Origin: Phoenix dactylifera
Lineage: Eukaryota > Streptophyta > Magnoliopsida > Arecales > Arecaceae
Length of the DNA: 64,000 nucleotides
Assembly: GCF_009389715.1 (NCBI RefSeq)
Contig: NC_052399.1
Coordinates: 16,619,646 to 16,683,645 of the forward strand
Reading direction: 5' to 3'
Shown here: piece by piece, positions 25,901 to 36,600 of the stretch
How positions within the stretch are numbered: position 1 is the stretch's first letter
Layout of the letters: each line of letters begins with the position of its first letter
Notes under the pieces: model-generated
Seen by the model: the letters and a program-made list of their open reading frames with translations, nothing else
Told to the model about the DNA's origin: nothing
Databases searched by the model: none
Translations under genes and position numbers: made by a program

Positions 25901-28900
25901 AGTCAACGCCTGACCGGAAGGTATGCCTTCAGATTAATTTCATAGTAGATGTATTCCAAAAATCAGATAACACAGATGAAATACTATACAACTGTCTCGC
26001 TCTGCATTTGGCTTTGCTCCATGCAGCTCACATGATGACAAAAGGATGTGTAAGATCTCAGACAAGCAGTTTTTCTAAATGGTCAGGGAGTTCCTCATGC
26101 AAGGTATAACCATATTGCGTGAAATTTGACAATTTTAGATCTCCACCTATTATCTGTAACTAAATGATCCATTCCAAATCATTCACTGGCTTGTGAGCAT
26201 GAGTTTTCTCTTTTACTGTTTTTTTTTGGTGTGGGAAGGTTGGGGGGATTATTCATGAAATACAGAAGCTAATATCAATTGTCTGGCATTAGGTACAAGC
26301 AGAACAATGCTGTAATCAGATTGTCATGGATCATTCTTCATATTTCCTCAAACAGAATAAAATAAGCAGTCTTACCAAATGAGCCAATGACTAATCCCCA
26401 CATAAACAACCTTTTTCCAGTATAATCACTAACAAAACTTAATGACTAATCCCCACATAAACAACCTTTTTCCAGCATAATCACTAACAAAACTTACTTG
26501 AGCAAAAATAAGATGGCACCATCTAGTAATCAATTTAGTACATGCATAGTATGCGCACACTCATGCATCATGCATGCTAGTATCGACTGCCAGGCATACT
26601 TATGGCATTCTAAGTGCAGACTGCCCTAGGACCTTGACAGTTACTTGAACCTAAATACAAGTTTTAAAATGATTATCACACAACAGGAATGATAATGTAA
26701 TAGGACCTTGACAGACTGCAAGAGGTGACTAAAGGGAAAAGCACAATTTTTTTGGCTCTTGTACAGCTTCAAGAGGGCCAATTATAGTAAGAGCAATAAA
26801 TCAAAATTCCATCATATTGGAGGGCTGGCCTTTAAATGTTACAATTGAAGTAGGCATATCTTTCTATCTGCTTCATATGTAGCATACATATCTGCCTATC
26901 TTAAAGAACAAAAAAAATAAAACTGATACAATCTAATGCTGAAACATCCATAATTTTCAAAATATTTTCCTGATTTTTCATGGTGTTTCGAGTATTTCGA
27001 TAAAGTTTTCAGACAAAGTTTGCTGTCTTGATACTAGACCCTGTACTGGTATCATTCTATTACATTATCGTAACATCCAACACAGTATCCGGTTCGGCGT
27101 ATCAAGTGCCAGTACGCCCTCCGTACCGCATACCGGTTCGATATCAGTATGGTACGGTCGGTATGCACTGGTACCCACCGGTATAGCAAATCTTGTTTTC
27201 GGATTTACTAATGCTTTGCGGTATTGTTGAATTCCAATTAGCTAAAGTACACAGGGTTTCATTTAGAATGATGAGCTTTGAAACCAAACTCTAAACTCGC
27301 AAGGATAAAAAAAGCAATTCCCCTCATAATTAGAGACATAGAACGCTATGGATTGCAAATTGCCAGAACATGTGAAAGGAGATAATCTTAAGGTCTAAGA
27401 GGTACATGAATTAAATTGAGGAAACAAATGTCCTTGAGATAGGTTGCTTTTAGGAAACAAAAAATGCTTCACTAAATAGAACTTAGTGGTTATGCATGAA
27501 AACAGGAAGCAGTGTGTACAAATGTACTTTATGTTCAAGCATGTACCTAGTTAACAAATCTGATTTGATTTTATAAAGATGGACCTCTAGTTTTGTTTCC
27601 GAAAACTGGGGGGAAATCTTAAAATATGAAATTTGAAAATTTCATTTAAAGTGTAATTTCCAAGTTCACAAAGTTTACCTCCTACCCTCTTTTAAAATCA
27701 TTGATTCTTGAGTAGTAAGTTTCTAGATGGAAAAAAATTGAGTAAGCATGAGTTTGGAAGTAAGAACCTCCAATAGGAGCTGAGGAAGAGAGATACAAAT
27801 AACAGGAAGCCATTAAAATGGGAGAGAGGAAATTTCTGCTTTCAGATAATAAAACATAATTAAGCATAAAAATGTGGCTTACCTTCATCGCCTTTTCCCT
27901 CAAAGAAACTTGAGGTAACTCAGAACATCTGACCACAGAATCTCTGTTTTCACTAAAATAAGATGCTATAATAGAAAAATGCTCATCGTCCTTTTTCCTC
28001 AAAATTGCTTCTAGTACACAGATAGCCTTCATCCGGACCTGACAAAACCAAATTAAGTTTAACACTTGGATGCAAATCTTTCTTTACTAAATGAACTCAT
28101 CATTGTTTATCTCTGTGCAAGGTTTGCTATCTCGATACCGGACTCTGTACCGGTGTCGCACTAGTATAGTGTCGGTACGATACGGTACGCAGTTTTTTTG
28201 GCGTACTAATTGTCGGTACACCACCAGTACCGGTACCAGTATCAGTACCAAACTAGTACGGTACGATACGTCCAGTACCATCCGGTTCGGTACAGCACGG
28301 CATACCATGTCTCTGTGCATGTGCAATGTGCATGTATACAGGAAGAGGATGCTTTTGATATTCAAAAAACATACCACACATAGACATTCATTTTCCCCAT
28401 TATTATAAATATTGGAACATATGCCATCTTTATAATGTGCCAAGAAAAGCCAAATGTGCAGAAGTGAACCAATAAAGGTAATTATATATAGTGAAATCAA
28501 CTTATTCATGTAAAAATCAGATCAGTTTCGTGAAAATCTATCATTAATCATTCTGACAGATATGACTGCAGGTTCATAAAACAGGGCCAACAAAGAAAAT
28601 TTTACAATGAAAATAGAAATGGAAGCTTTGATGTGAAAAATGGCACATACAATAAATTAAGTTGTAACATCAACCTGGCACCATGTTTCTTGCATGCTCT
28701 GCAAAGAGCCAACAGGCAAAAACTCGTTTCAGTTGAACAGGAATTGTAATCTTATTCAAACTATAAATTTTTTAACCTTGGCTTTGAAAATAGTAAGTGC
28801 TCACATAAGTACACCCTCACTGTGGCAATCATAAATTCTCAAAATTCAATACTAGAGTGAAAACATATGCACTCTGAAACCTTGCCAGCACAATGGGGAT

Positions 28901-30855
28901 TAGATTTGAGCAAGTTGATATAAAGGATTTTAAATCACCATATTATTTACTTTGATTGGTCAAACTGACAGTAACCAAGTTCAATGTTGTTCAAGTGAGT
29001 TAGACAATGTAGGATTCCATCAAAATCTCCTGTAAATGAAGTCAAGAAAACATGCACTCTCCAAAATAGTATTTCAAGATAAACTATCAAGTGTGCTTCA
29101 TATCCTATTTAATACATAAGATGGTTTTCATTTACACCACCCAGGTTTCAAATCCCCAACACAAAGATACTATACCATCATAAAATATTAAATACAACTG
29201 GATAGAACATAATGCTATGTCAGGATGTAGGTGAAGGAAAACATCAACACAGAAGTGCACCACACTGAAGCCAGAATTATATGAAAAGACTCGATCCATC
29301 CGTCATACATACGTACAAACAAACATATATTCAGCACTTATCATGCAATAATTAGTAAGCAAACTAGGTACAAGCAAAGGATGAAGACAGCATGCCTGCC
29401 ACAAATGAGATTGGAGCTTCATCTCGAGTGCATGACTCAGAGACACTGCATCCAGTTTCCATGCCTCAGTAAGAAAAGCCTGAAGAGCATCACGAGTCGG
29501 CTGCAGACGAACACCTCCAGAAGTGACAATAGTCTCCAAATGCCTCTCCTCACGACTTTTAACCCCTGAGAGACTTGAACCAGTAACCTCATGTGTTGCT
29601 GTCCCTGCTATGGTCATTCTTGAATCCGGGCTCCATGTTCCAGAAGCCACATTTTTTGAGACTCCAGAAGATGTCCAGCTTGCCCTGTGGTGCTCGTCAC
29701 CTTCATATTTATCAAGGCTACCTCCTTCTGTTGTTAGAGACCACCGCAAATTTGGGCTCCTGTAATTCCCGTTGTCGACTTTCCTTATCCCATGGGCAGC
29801 AGCAATGGTGCTTAGTCCCTGCTTGATGGAGGCACTACCGAGTTCCACCACTTCACTGAGAAAAGACTTCTTATCTTCTGTTGGCATCTCAAAATTTGTA
29901 TTACCAAAGCCTTGGATGCGCTTGTTAAGACCTTCTACTGGTGCTGCTGACTTGTTGTCATCAGTAGCAAAAATAGCTTGGATTGCCTCATGAGCAGTGT
30001 CGCGGACAGCCTTACTTGGGGCATCTCCTTTAAGGGGATCCAACTGGCCCTTATAATGAAAAAGCTGTCGGATAGCTGCTGAGTGTCGTTGCATTTCCCT
30101 ACGAAACTCATTGCCTGACTTTCCCACTGCATACTTGATAAGCCGCAATGCCTTGCAATGAACATAAACAGAATCAGTAACTACTATCATTATAAATTTC
30201 CAACATCAAACAGACTCATCTTTCCTAGAGAAATACTGGGTGTGTTACACATCATTTACTATTCTCTGATTTATTATTTTGCTGATAATGTAGCATACCG
30301 AAAAATTGTGTGACATGGCTTCAGAACAATGAAAAAGACAGTCTTAATGTTCAAAAATTGCTTCCAAAAATTAAGACAAGCTGTTGCATGAGTGAATGAT
30401 AAAGCGCATATCACTAAATTATTAAAACTCTTGCTGTTATGAACTTACGATGAGAGTTCCAAAGTATCAACCTAAAACATGAATTGTCACAAGATTCTTT
30501 TTTTTTTCGTTCTTCTGGTACAACCCCAAGATAAACTTTTAGAATTTAGAATGTTGATCTTCGAAGATATGGAGTTCGCTAATAACAACATAGAAATTTG
30601 GATTTTCCAACCAAAACTAATCAGAGAAGGGTGACATCAAATCTATACCTTCTGCTTCACGATGGGGCTCTTGTGATCAAGCCGTTTGAGAATATAATCC
30701 GACACCTCCTTGACGATGCCCGCAGGAGAGCTCCTCAGAAGCTCACAGATCTCCTCTAACTTGTAGACGGGGGAGACCTTATCTTCGTCCGTCGTCACTC
30801 CATCAACCATGCGAGATCTCCAGTACGCTTCCACAGCTCTCCGGCTCGAATCCAT
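22986..30855 (-). CDS. MTV1: MTV1/tepsin-like ENTH-VHS adaptor, 5 exons, 699 aa
   Basis: Exons on the minus strand: 30855-30649, 30151-29396, 28038-27883, 24939-24001, 23027-22986. Phases are all zero and the gene ends at TGA (22988-22986). The protein matches my recollection of Arabidopsis MTV1 (At3g16270), the plant homologue of the AP-4 accessory protein tepsin. An N-terminal ENTH-like domain covers residues 1 to about 130 (MDSSRRAVEAYWRSRM at the start). A VHS-like helical domain lies around 270-375 (TRDALQAFLTEAWKLDAVSL). A long disordered tail carries DPFADVSF, LFSGLTV (481-487), LMAGLTL (531-537), a Gly/Asn/Met/Gln-rich part and a conserved C-terminus KAFDFIS-DHIAAARDSKRV. MTV1 works in clathrin-mediated vacuolar sorting at the trans-Golgi network. 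The start ATG at 30855 was chosen because the homologue begins there; the codons just upstream have no ATG. Intron 2 begins with GC instead of GT. Introns 2 and 3 hold MITEs. All domains are intact. Confidence 0.95.
25200..25539. mobile_element. hAT-type MITE, 340 bp, with 8-bp target duplication
   Basis: A GC-rich block full of GGGCC/GGCCC words is inserted in the AT-rich MTV1 intron 3. It is bordered by perfect 8-bp direct repeats GGCTAGCT at 25192-25199 and 25540-25547. The ends are inverted: CAGAGCTGAT at the left and, read inward from the right, TAGAGCTGAT. An 8-bp target duplication with YAGAG-type termini is the hAT superfamily signature. There is no transposase, so it is non-autonomous. 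The open frame crossing its left half is an artefact. Confidence 0.88.
25700..25742. repeat. CT/C microsatellite in MTV1 intron 3
   Basis: A (TC)n tract followed by interrupted C runs, ending in a run of about 13 C. Confidence 0.9.
26386..26495. repeat. Recent 55-bp tandem duplication
   Basis: The 55 bases from 26386 are repeated from 26441 with a single T/C difference after 'tttttccag'. This is a young local duplication inside MTV1 intron 3. Confidence 0.92.
27015..27194. mobile_element. MULE-type MITE, copy 1 (180 bp)
   Basis: A semi-palindromic element rich in 'ggtac', 'gtacc' and 'cggt' words. Termini are inverted (AAAGTTTGCT at the left; AAGATTTGCT read inward from the right). Flanks GTTTTCAGAC (27005-27014) and GTTTTCGGAT (27195-27204) match at 8 of 10 positions, consistent with an aged 9-10-bp target duplication of the Mutator type. 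It lies in MTV1 intron 3. Confidence 0.7.
28120..28309. mobile_element. MULE-type MITE, copy 2 (190 bp), intact target duplication
   Basis: Same family as 27015-27194: inward ends GGTTTGC and GGTATGC, and an interior of alternating 'gtaccg'/'cggtac' palindromes. The flanks are a perfect 10-bp direct repeat TCTCTGTGCA at 28110-28119 and 28310-28319. It lies in MTV1 intron 2. The open frames on both strands here follow the palindromes and are not genes. Confidence 0.82.
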
Positions 30856-31620
30856 ATCCAACAATCAAATACAACAATATTAAATCGCTACAAACTCCTC
30901 AAATCGACTCGAAACCCTAAAGAAACGAGCTATCACTGCACCGCGCGCATCCGGCTAAAAACCAAACAAAAAAAAAATATATATTCGATCTTGACGGAAG
31001 CTCTCAAATGGTATGATCCCCAAATCCCCGGATCGCCGCTCGAAATCAGCGAACCAACCCTAAAGTTAAAATTATACGATATTCAAGGAAAAAACTTGAC
31101 GGGAAACCCTAGTATTTCGATCTCTGCGAGAAAAGAGAGGAATTAATCGATCGGGAGGACGGAAGAGGACGAGGGCCAGAGATTTTGATCTCTGGCGGAA
31201 ACTGGAAGGAAGGAGAACTGAAGGTACAAAGATGATATTTTTTTTTGGGAGAAGCATAGAATTAGAAATTGGTATACAAGAAGAGAGCGTACGCGTGTGC
31301 CAACCGACCGACGGACCGAGGTGCAAAAATTGTGCGAGTCGCGTACATACGGGTTCGGTTTGTATCAAAGAATGATCGATCTTCTTTCGCGGAATCGACC
31401 GTTGGATGGCGCCCCGCACAGATCTCCTCCATTCATCCGCATGAACGGATCTAGAAGCGTACTTTGCGCGATCCAACGGTGATTTGCGCCAAGGAACGTG
31501 AATCCCCCGTCTTTCGCGCGAAAGATCCAACCCCAGCCATTCGTGTATCAAGACTTTGAGTAGTACTGCGATACCACAAGGGAAGTTTTTGGTTGGATTA
31601 GTGTTTTATTAAACAGAGCG
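30856..31620 (-). promoter_or_regulatory. 5' leader and promoter region of MTV1
   Basis: GC-richer than its surroundings. Reverse telo-box words (aaccctaa or aaaccctag) occur near 30912, 31056 and 31105. A 10-bp inverted pair, ACCGTTGGAT at 31398-31407 and ATCCAACGGT at 31471-31480, lies further upstream. The 159-codon minus-strand frame at 31072-31551 resembles no family and probably only reflects the base composition of the leader. Confidence 0.4.
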
Positions 31621-33490
31621 GAGAGTTCAAGTCTTCAGTCAATGGCAGGGGTATTTGAAGGCAGGGTAAGCTTCTCTGCGTTGTTTGATGGAGAAATTAG
31701 AATTGAACTGTCAATAATCACACAATTTCCTGCTGAATTATGCTGTCTTGTATATGAGTTACCCATCCAATACACCAAAATGTCTCTAGTTTGCACACAA
31801 GGTATCTCACGAGCATCACGATCAACATCGGGACACCATGTAAAGGCCATCGAAAATGATTGCTGAGCGTTTCTGAGAGAACATTGTAGATTCGATGCTA
31901 CTACTCATGTTTGATCATAGATCACCCTCATCTACATCATGTCCTGCAATCCATATATTCGATCAGAAGTCATGCTGCAGATAAGCATATTTGTTGATCA
32001 ATACTGCATATTTAGCTTGATGACCAACTTTTGGAGCTCTTGAAAACAATTACAGTAGGCGATGGATTATTCGGGGATCAGTCTGGTTGCTCAACTTGCC
32101 ACTGTAGGAACGGACCTCTTTTGGTACATTTGGTACCCCTGAGCCTTGTCGGACGGATTTCTTTTGGTGCATTTGGCAGGTTTTCTTTGAAAGTGAACGT
32201 TACAGACAAAACACAACCGCTTATAAATAATTACCAATAGAACGAAGAGCTTGCGTTGGTTCTTATCGTGGTGGAAAACTGGAATTATGATTCATCAATC
32301 ACAATTGTTGGAAATTGATGTACCCTGCATAATAGTTACAATATTAGCAATATCATCTGATATATTTTTTCCTTTTAATGACTTATTACAGTTTTTTGAT
32401 TGCTAAGTATTAATTAATACATAACACATTACATGATAATCAAACCCTCTTTTTCCCTATATTAAATGGCATTTTGACGGCAGCCTATCATATATCAGCC
32501 AGGACATTGATATACTGCAAGCATTTAAAAAAAAAAATCTTCAGCTTTTACCAATGCTTCTTTGTTCATCCTGATACCAATAACTAACCGATATTACTAA
32601 GATTACAGAGTTTAAAATACTCATGTCATAACCCTAAGATAAACAGGTAAAACAGACTCAAACATATGCATCAAAAGGCATATTTGCTTTATCCGTCTCG
32701 ATACCAAACTCTATACCGATGCCATACTAGCATAGTATTGATATAGCATGGTACGAAATTTTTCTAACATATCGAGTTTCAGTACACCATCCGTACTAGA
32801 TATCGGTATCGAATCGATATGGTATGGCATGCTTTGTATCGTGCAGTTCGGACCAATACAGTAACCAATGGTAACATATGTTACAGTAAAATAAAAACGA
32901 AGGATGTTTTGAGGAGATAGCACAGCTAAAAGGACCATAGACCCATAGAGATATGAGGTGACGGCTCCAGATGAACTTTATCAAGTTCTTCACCTCTTAT
33001 CGGCCGCATGCTGTGGTGGCATGTACACATGTTCGCACGCGCACAGACACATGCCCAACATTTGATGCCCCCTAATAAAATGATCCTTCCATACATGACA
33101 CGTAGCAACCACAACATCCCACATGCCCATAACGTAAGACAGTTATTAAACATCCAAAAGGCCACTGAAGCCGAAAGTCATGCTGAGTTCTAGCAGAAGA
33201 GTAAGCCAGAGCGAGCAATCCAACATAAATCTGAAAGAATCCAGTGCAATAGCAAGAGGAAACAAAGTTAACATACAGTACTAAGGGACAGCACATACCA
33301 TTACTCAAGCAAAGTTAGCGAGGCCTATGTCCATAAAGTTAAAACATTGCAACAGGATTATTGTACATAGCAATGCATATCGAGTTCAATGCAAAGTTGA
33401 CCAATATCTTAGCACACAAAAATAAGATCACCAAGGCATGCAGAGGACTTATCTGAAAATTCAAAGAACTTTTGAGTTAAAACATTTATG
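31621..33490. other. Intergenic DNA between MTV1 and tRNase Z
   Basis: No gene is supported. It contains one further copy of the 'cgatacc..ggta' MITE family (listed separately). Confidence 0.5.
32690..32850. mobile_element. MULE-type MITE, copy 3, degenerate
   Basis: It shares the ordered words 'tttgct..tctcgatacc', 'actagtatagt'-like, 'cagtacaccatccgta' and 'atatggtatggcatgc' with the copies at 27015 and 28120, but with many substitutions. Target duplications could not be identified, so the borders are approximate. Confidence 0.55.
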
Positions 33491-33494
33491 TTGC

Positions 33495-33500
33495 TTTATT
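33495..33500 (-). terminator. Candidate poly(A) signal of tRNase Z
   Basis: AATAAA on the minus strand, about 120 bases past the stop codon. Confidence 0.35.
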
Positions 33501-33621
33501 CTTTTAATATAGAATCATTTTAAATTGTTACAAACAATGCAAAGTTGCAGCCAGACTTATCATGAAAAAATATAAAAATCAAATTTTCCAAACAATGAAT
33601 ACAGAACACACATTCAATTTA

Positions 33622-36600
33622 TTAGTACAAAACAGATTCCTGAACATCATCAGATTCATCAACTATGATTTCATTTCTAAAGAGGACTTTGAGGTATGGA
33701 AGAACCTTTGGAAGCACAGGCAAATCTGCTAAATTAACGCTCATTAGGTCAAAAGCAATACATGTTTTGTGCATGTGGTTCTCATCAAAAACTGGGATTT
33801 TTGGATATCTCTGGCTAAAATGAGTGAGAATGATGCGGTAGGCATCCGCTGACGTACCCACTCCAACAGCTTCCCCTGTTGTGCTATGGTTCCTTGCTAT
33901 CGCTTCATCTCCCATACTGTCCTCAAATGTTGCCTGCAAAGGAGCTCAAATTAGCTTATCAAAACTAAAAAAGGTAAACAGGGAGCCTCTAGGGCCACCT
34001 CAGAATTTGAGAGGGTACAAAAATGCAGGTATTAAATAAGGTAAATACGTGCTTACAGCAATTCTCTTAAAATTAAGTTGTTTGCACAGTATGATGTTAA
34101 CTATTCTGTAACACCTCAGCGGTCTTTACTTTAAAGTAACCCGACCTCGGGAATATTTGAAGTATTACATATGTTGTTGTTCTAAGATCTAGAATGTCTT
34201 TAATCTTGCTATAAGTTGCATAATATGATCTCTGATCACAAACCCTTTTACAAAACAACTACTCAAACATTATTAATCTTAGATATGGTACCAGAAATCA
34301 TTTCTTCTTTTCCACAAACTAAAAGCTACATGACTTTCCTTTTTCTCTTTGCTCCATGCTTTCATTCTTAAATTATATACAGTCCCAGATATGTTTTCCT
34401 TTTTCCCAAATTAAAATCTTCATGATCTTTTGTATGTTTTATTTTTTTTGCCCATGCATTTATTTCTAAAATGGTATGTTTAGTTCTGCTTGGGATTGAA
34501 ACCATACCTGTTACCAAGGTTAACCTTGACAACCACAACACAAGGCAAACAATAACATGTATAATATGGCAAAGCTACTCACCTCATGTATCAGAACTGT
34601 TGCACCGTGGGAGGCATCTATTAGAGCTTGGCAGGGCCTCGTATCACCAGAATATACAAGTTTCCAGCCAGGAATAACTTTTCCAACACTGTTTACCCTC
34701 TCGGTAGCCTTTAAAACAACACCAAATGCCTGTGGGCAGTGTACAACAGGGACACTGTAAAGAGCTTCCAAACCTGCCGCAGGGAGCACTTCCTTCAATC
34801 TCATTAAAACTGGCAGAGCCATGACAGCATCAACTGGACTCCCAGGTCTTTTCCAATAGCTTTGCGTTTGACTGCTCTGAGCAAATAAATTAGTTTCCAA
34901 CCGACGAGTTGTAACAGTCTCTACCCCCACATTCCTGTTAATGCTGTTGTCTGAATGCTCAGAAGAGCAATCTTCTGCTGAATCACGAGAGTTAAGAAAG
35001 GCATCCATTGAAGCTTCTGTAGTGTGCCTGCAATCCAGGAACTGCATGTCAAGATCTTCAAGTCTAGAATATGCATCCAGAAATCTCTTCAGCGGTCTTG
35101 GCCCAATCACAAGTAAGGGTTCATGAGGTACACCCTTTAACAACTGACACCGCAAGGCAAGTATTCTGGCTAGACCAGTGTGGTGATCAGCATGAATATG
35201 AGAAATCCAAATAAATTTTAAACTTTTGACTGCTTCATCAGCACCTTTAACACCAAATCTGAAATGTCAAAAAGATTCGATAGTATTATTCTATAAAACC
35301 AGGAAGAAGAGAAATACCGCAAATAACCATTTTTGCTGAAAGATAAAACAAACCTTCTTTTCAGCTGAGCCAAAGTTCCTTCACCACAATCAAGAAGCAA
35401 ACTTCCTCTTGAGAAAAGATTAACAAAAATTGAGCTGACATTGCGATACTTCGAAGGCTGTGATGAACCTGTACCCAAAAGAATGATTTCCATGTCCTCC
35501 CTGGTCACATTTTCCAAACAGGCTGGAATATCAGGATTGTGCTTAAGCATCTCTGTCCAGCTGTCACTTAAACAAGGAAGGTCCTTTTTAGATGCACCCG
35601 CCCCTTGCTTTGAAATCAATGAATTTTCATTCATCCATGGTTCTTCCACCATAATTATGTTTTCATCCTTTTGAGGCATCATATGCTTACTTTCTAAAGG
35701 ACTCTGCCAAAACTGACTAATACATTTTGAAACATCTGCAATTTCAGGAATTTCTGAAAGAAGCTCATCCACAATCTCTTTGTAATTTAGCGAGCATGGA
35801 ATAACAGATCTGTCCAACCCCAGTTGCGAGTAAGGACGCAAATGAAACTGAAACACAAATCAAAAGGATGGATGACATCAAACATATAATTTTAACCTTT
35901 CACAGGTGATGGTCATATTTGTGTTACGTTCTCCAGCAATATTCTTGATCATTCTAACAAAACTATAATATCAAATACTGACAGATTGGGAAATTAGTGA
36001 ACGACTAAGAAAGATAAAATTAGAGACAAAAGCAGTATCAGTTTAAAAAATGAAGCACTTTTGTTTGGTAAAAGATGGGAGGCATTTAACAACTTGTTAT
36101 AGAGAGAAGAAGCACATATGAGAAAGTACACATGCTATCTTTTGCATAATTTAATGTGTCAGTATACCCACTTTGCTATAGTACATTATGCTTGGATTTT
36201 ACCATGGCATTTAATTCATGAATTATTTAACTGATAAAGAAACATGCAGAGCAAAATCAGATATCAAAACATCCTTCAGTTATAAAACGATTTAAAATAT
36301 TTTTTATGTGATATGAAGAATTAGGTCATAAAAGATAAGGAGCTAACAGTTTGAAATAAGACATCCCACTCAATGGCTGCTGGTTTATCAGGTGACAGAC
36401 TGACTGCAATTGGAAGCTGCCTGATGTAAATAGTAGATATATAATATCTTGTTTATCTTAAGAAACAGCACAGTACATCTCGCACTGTCGACTAGTTTCT
36501 TGACTACATAATTGATCGGTACTAATGAATACCCAACATAAATCATGGAGAAGTCACATCACAAAAACAGTTATGAAGTAAGGAAACACCGTCGCATAAA

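Larger units (their letters stand above)
24940..27882 (-). other. Intron 3 of MTV1
   Basis: A 2,943-bp intron holding a hAT-type MITE, a CT/C microsatellite, a 55-bp tandem duplication and a MULE-type MITE, listed separately. No exon-like sequence was seen. Confidence 0.8.

Noticed and set aside
28091-28509. Arg/Tyr/Thr-rich frames on both strands
   Set aside because: They are translations of GTACC/GGTAC palindromes of a MITE inside an intron.
31072-31551. 159-codon minus-strand frame upstream of MTV1
   Set aside because: No family resemblance; it lies in the GC-rich leader/promoter and overlaps unrelated frames on the other strand.
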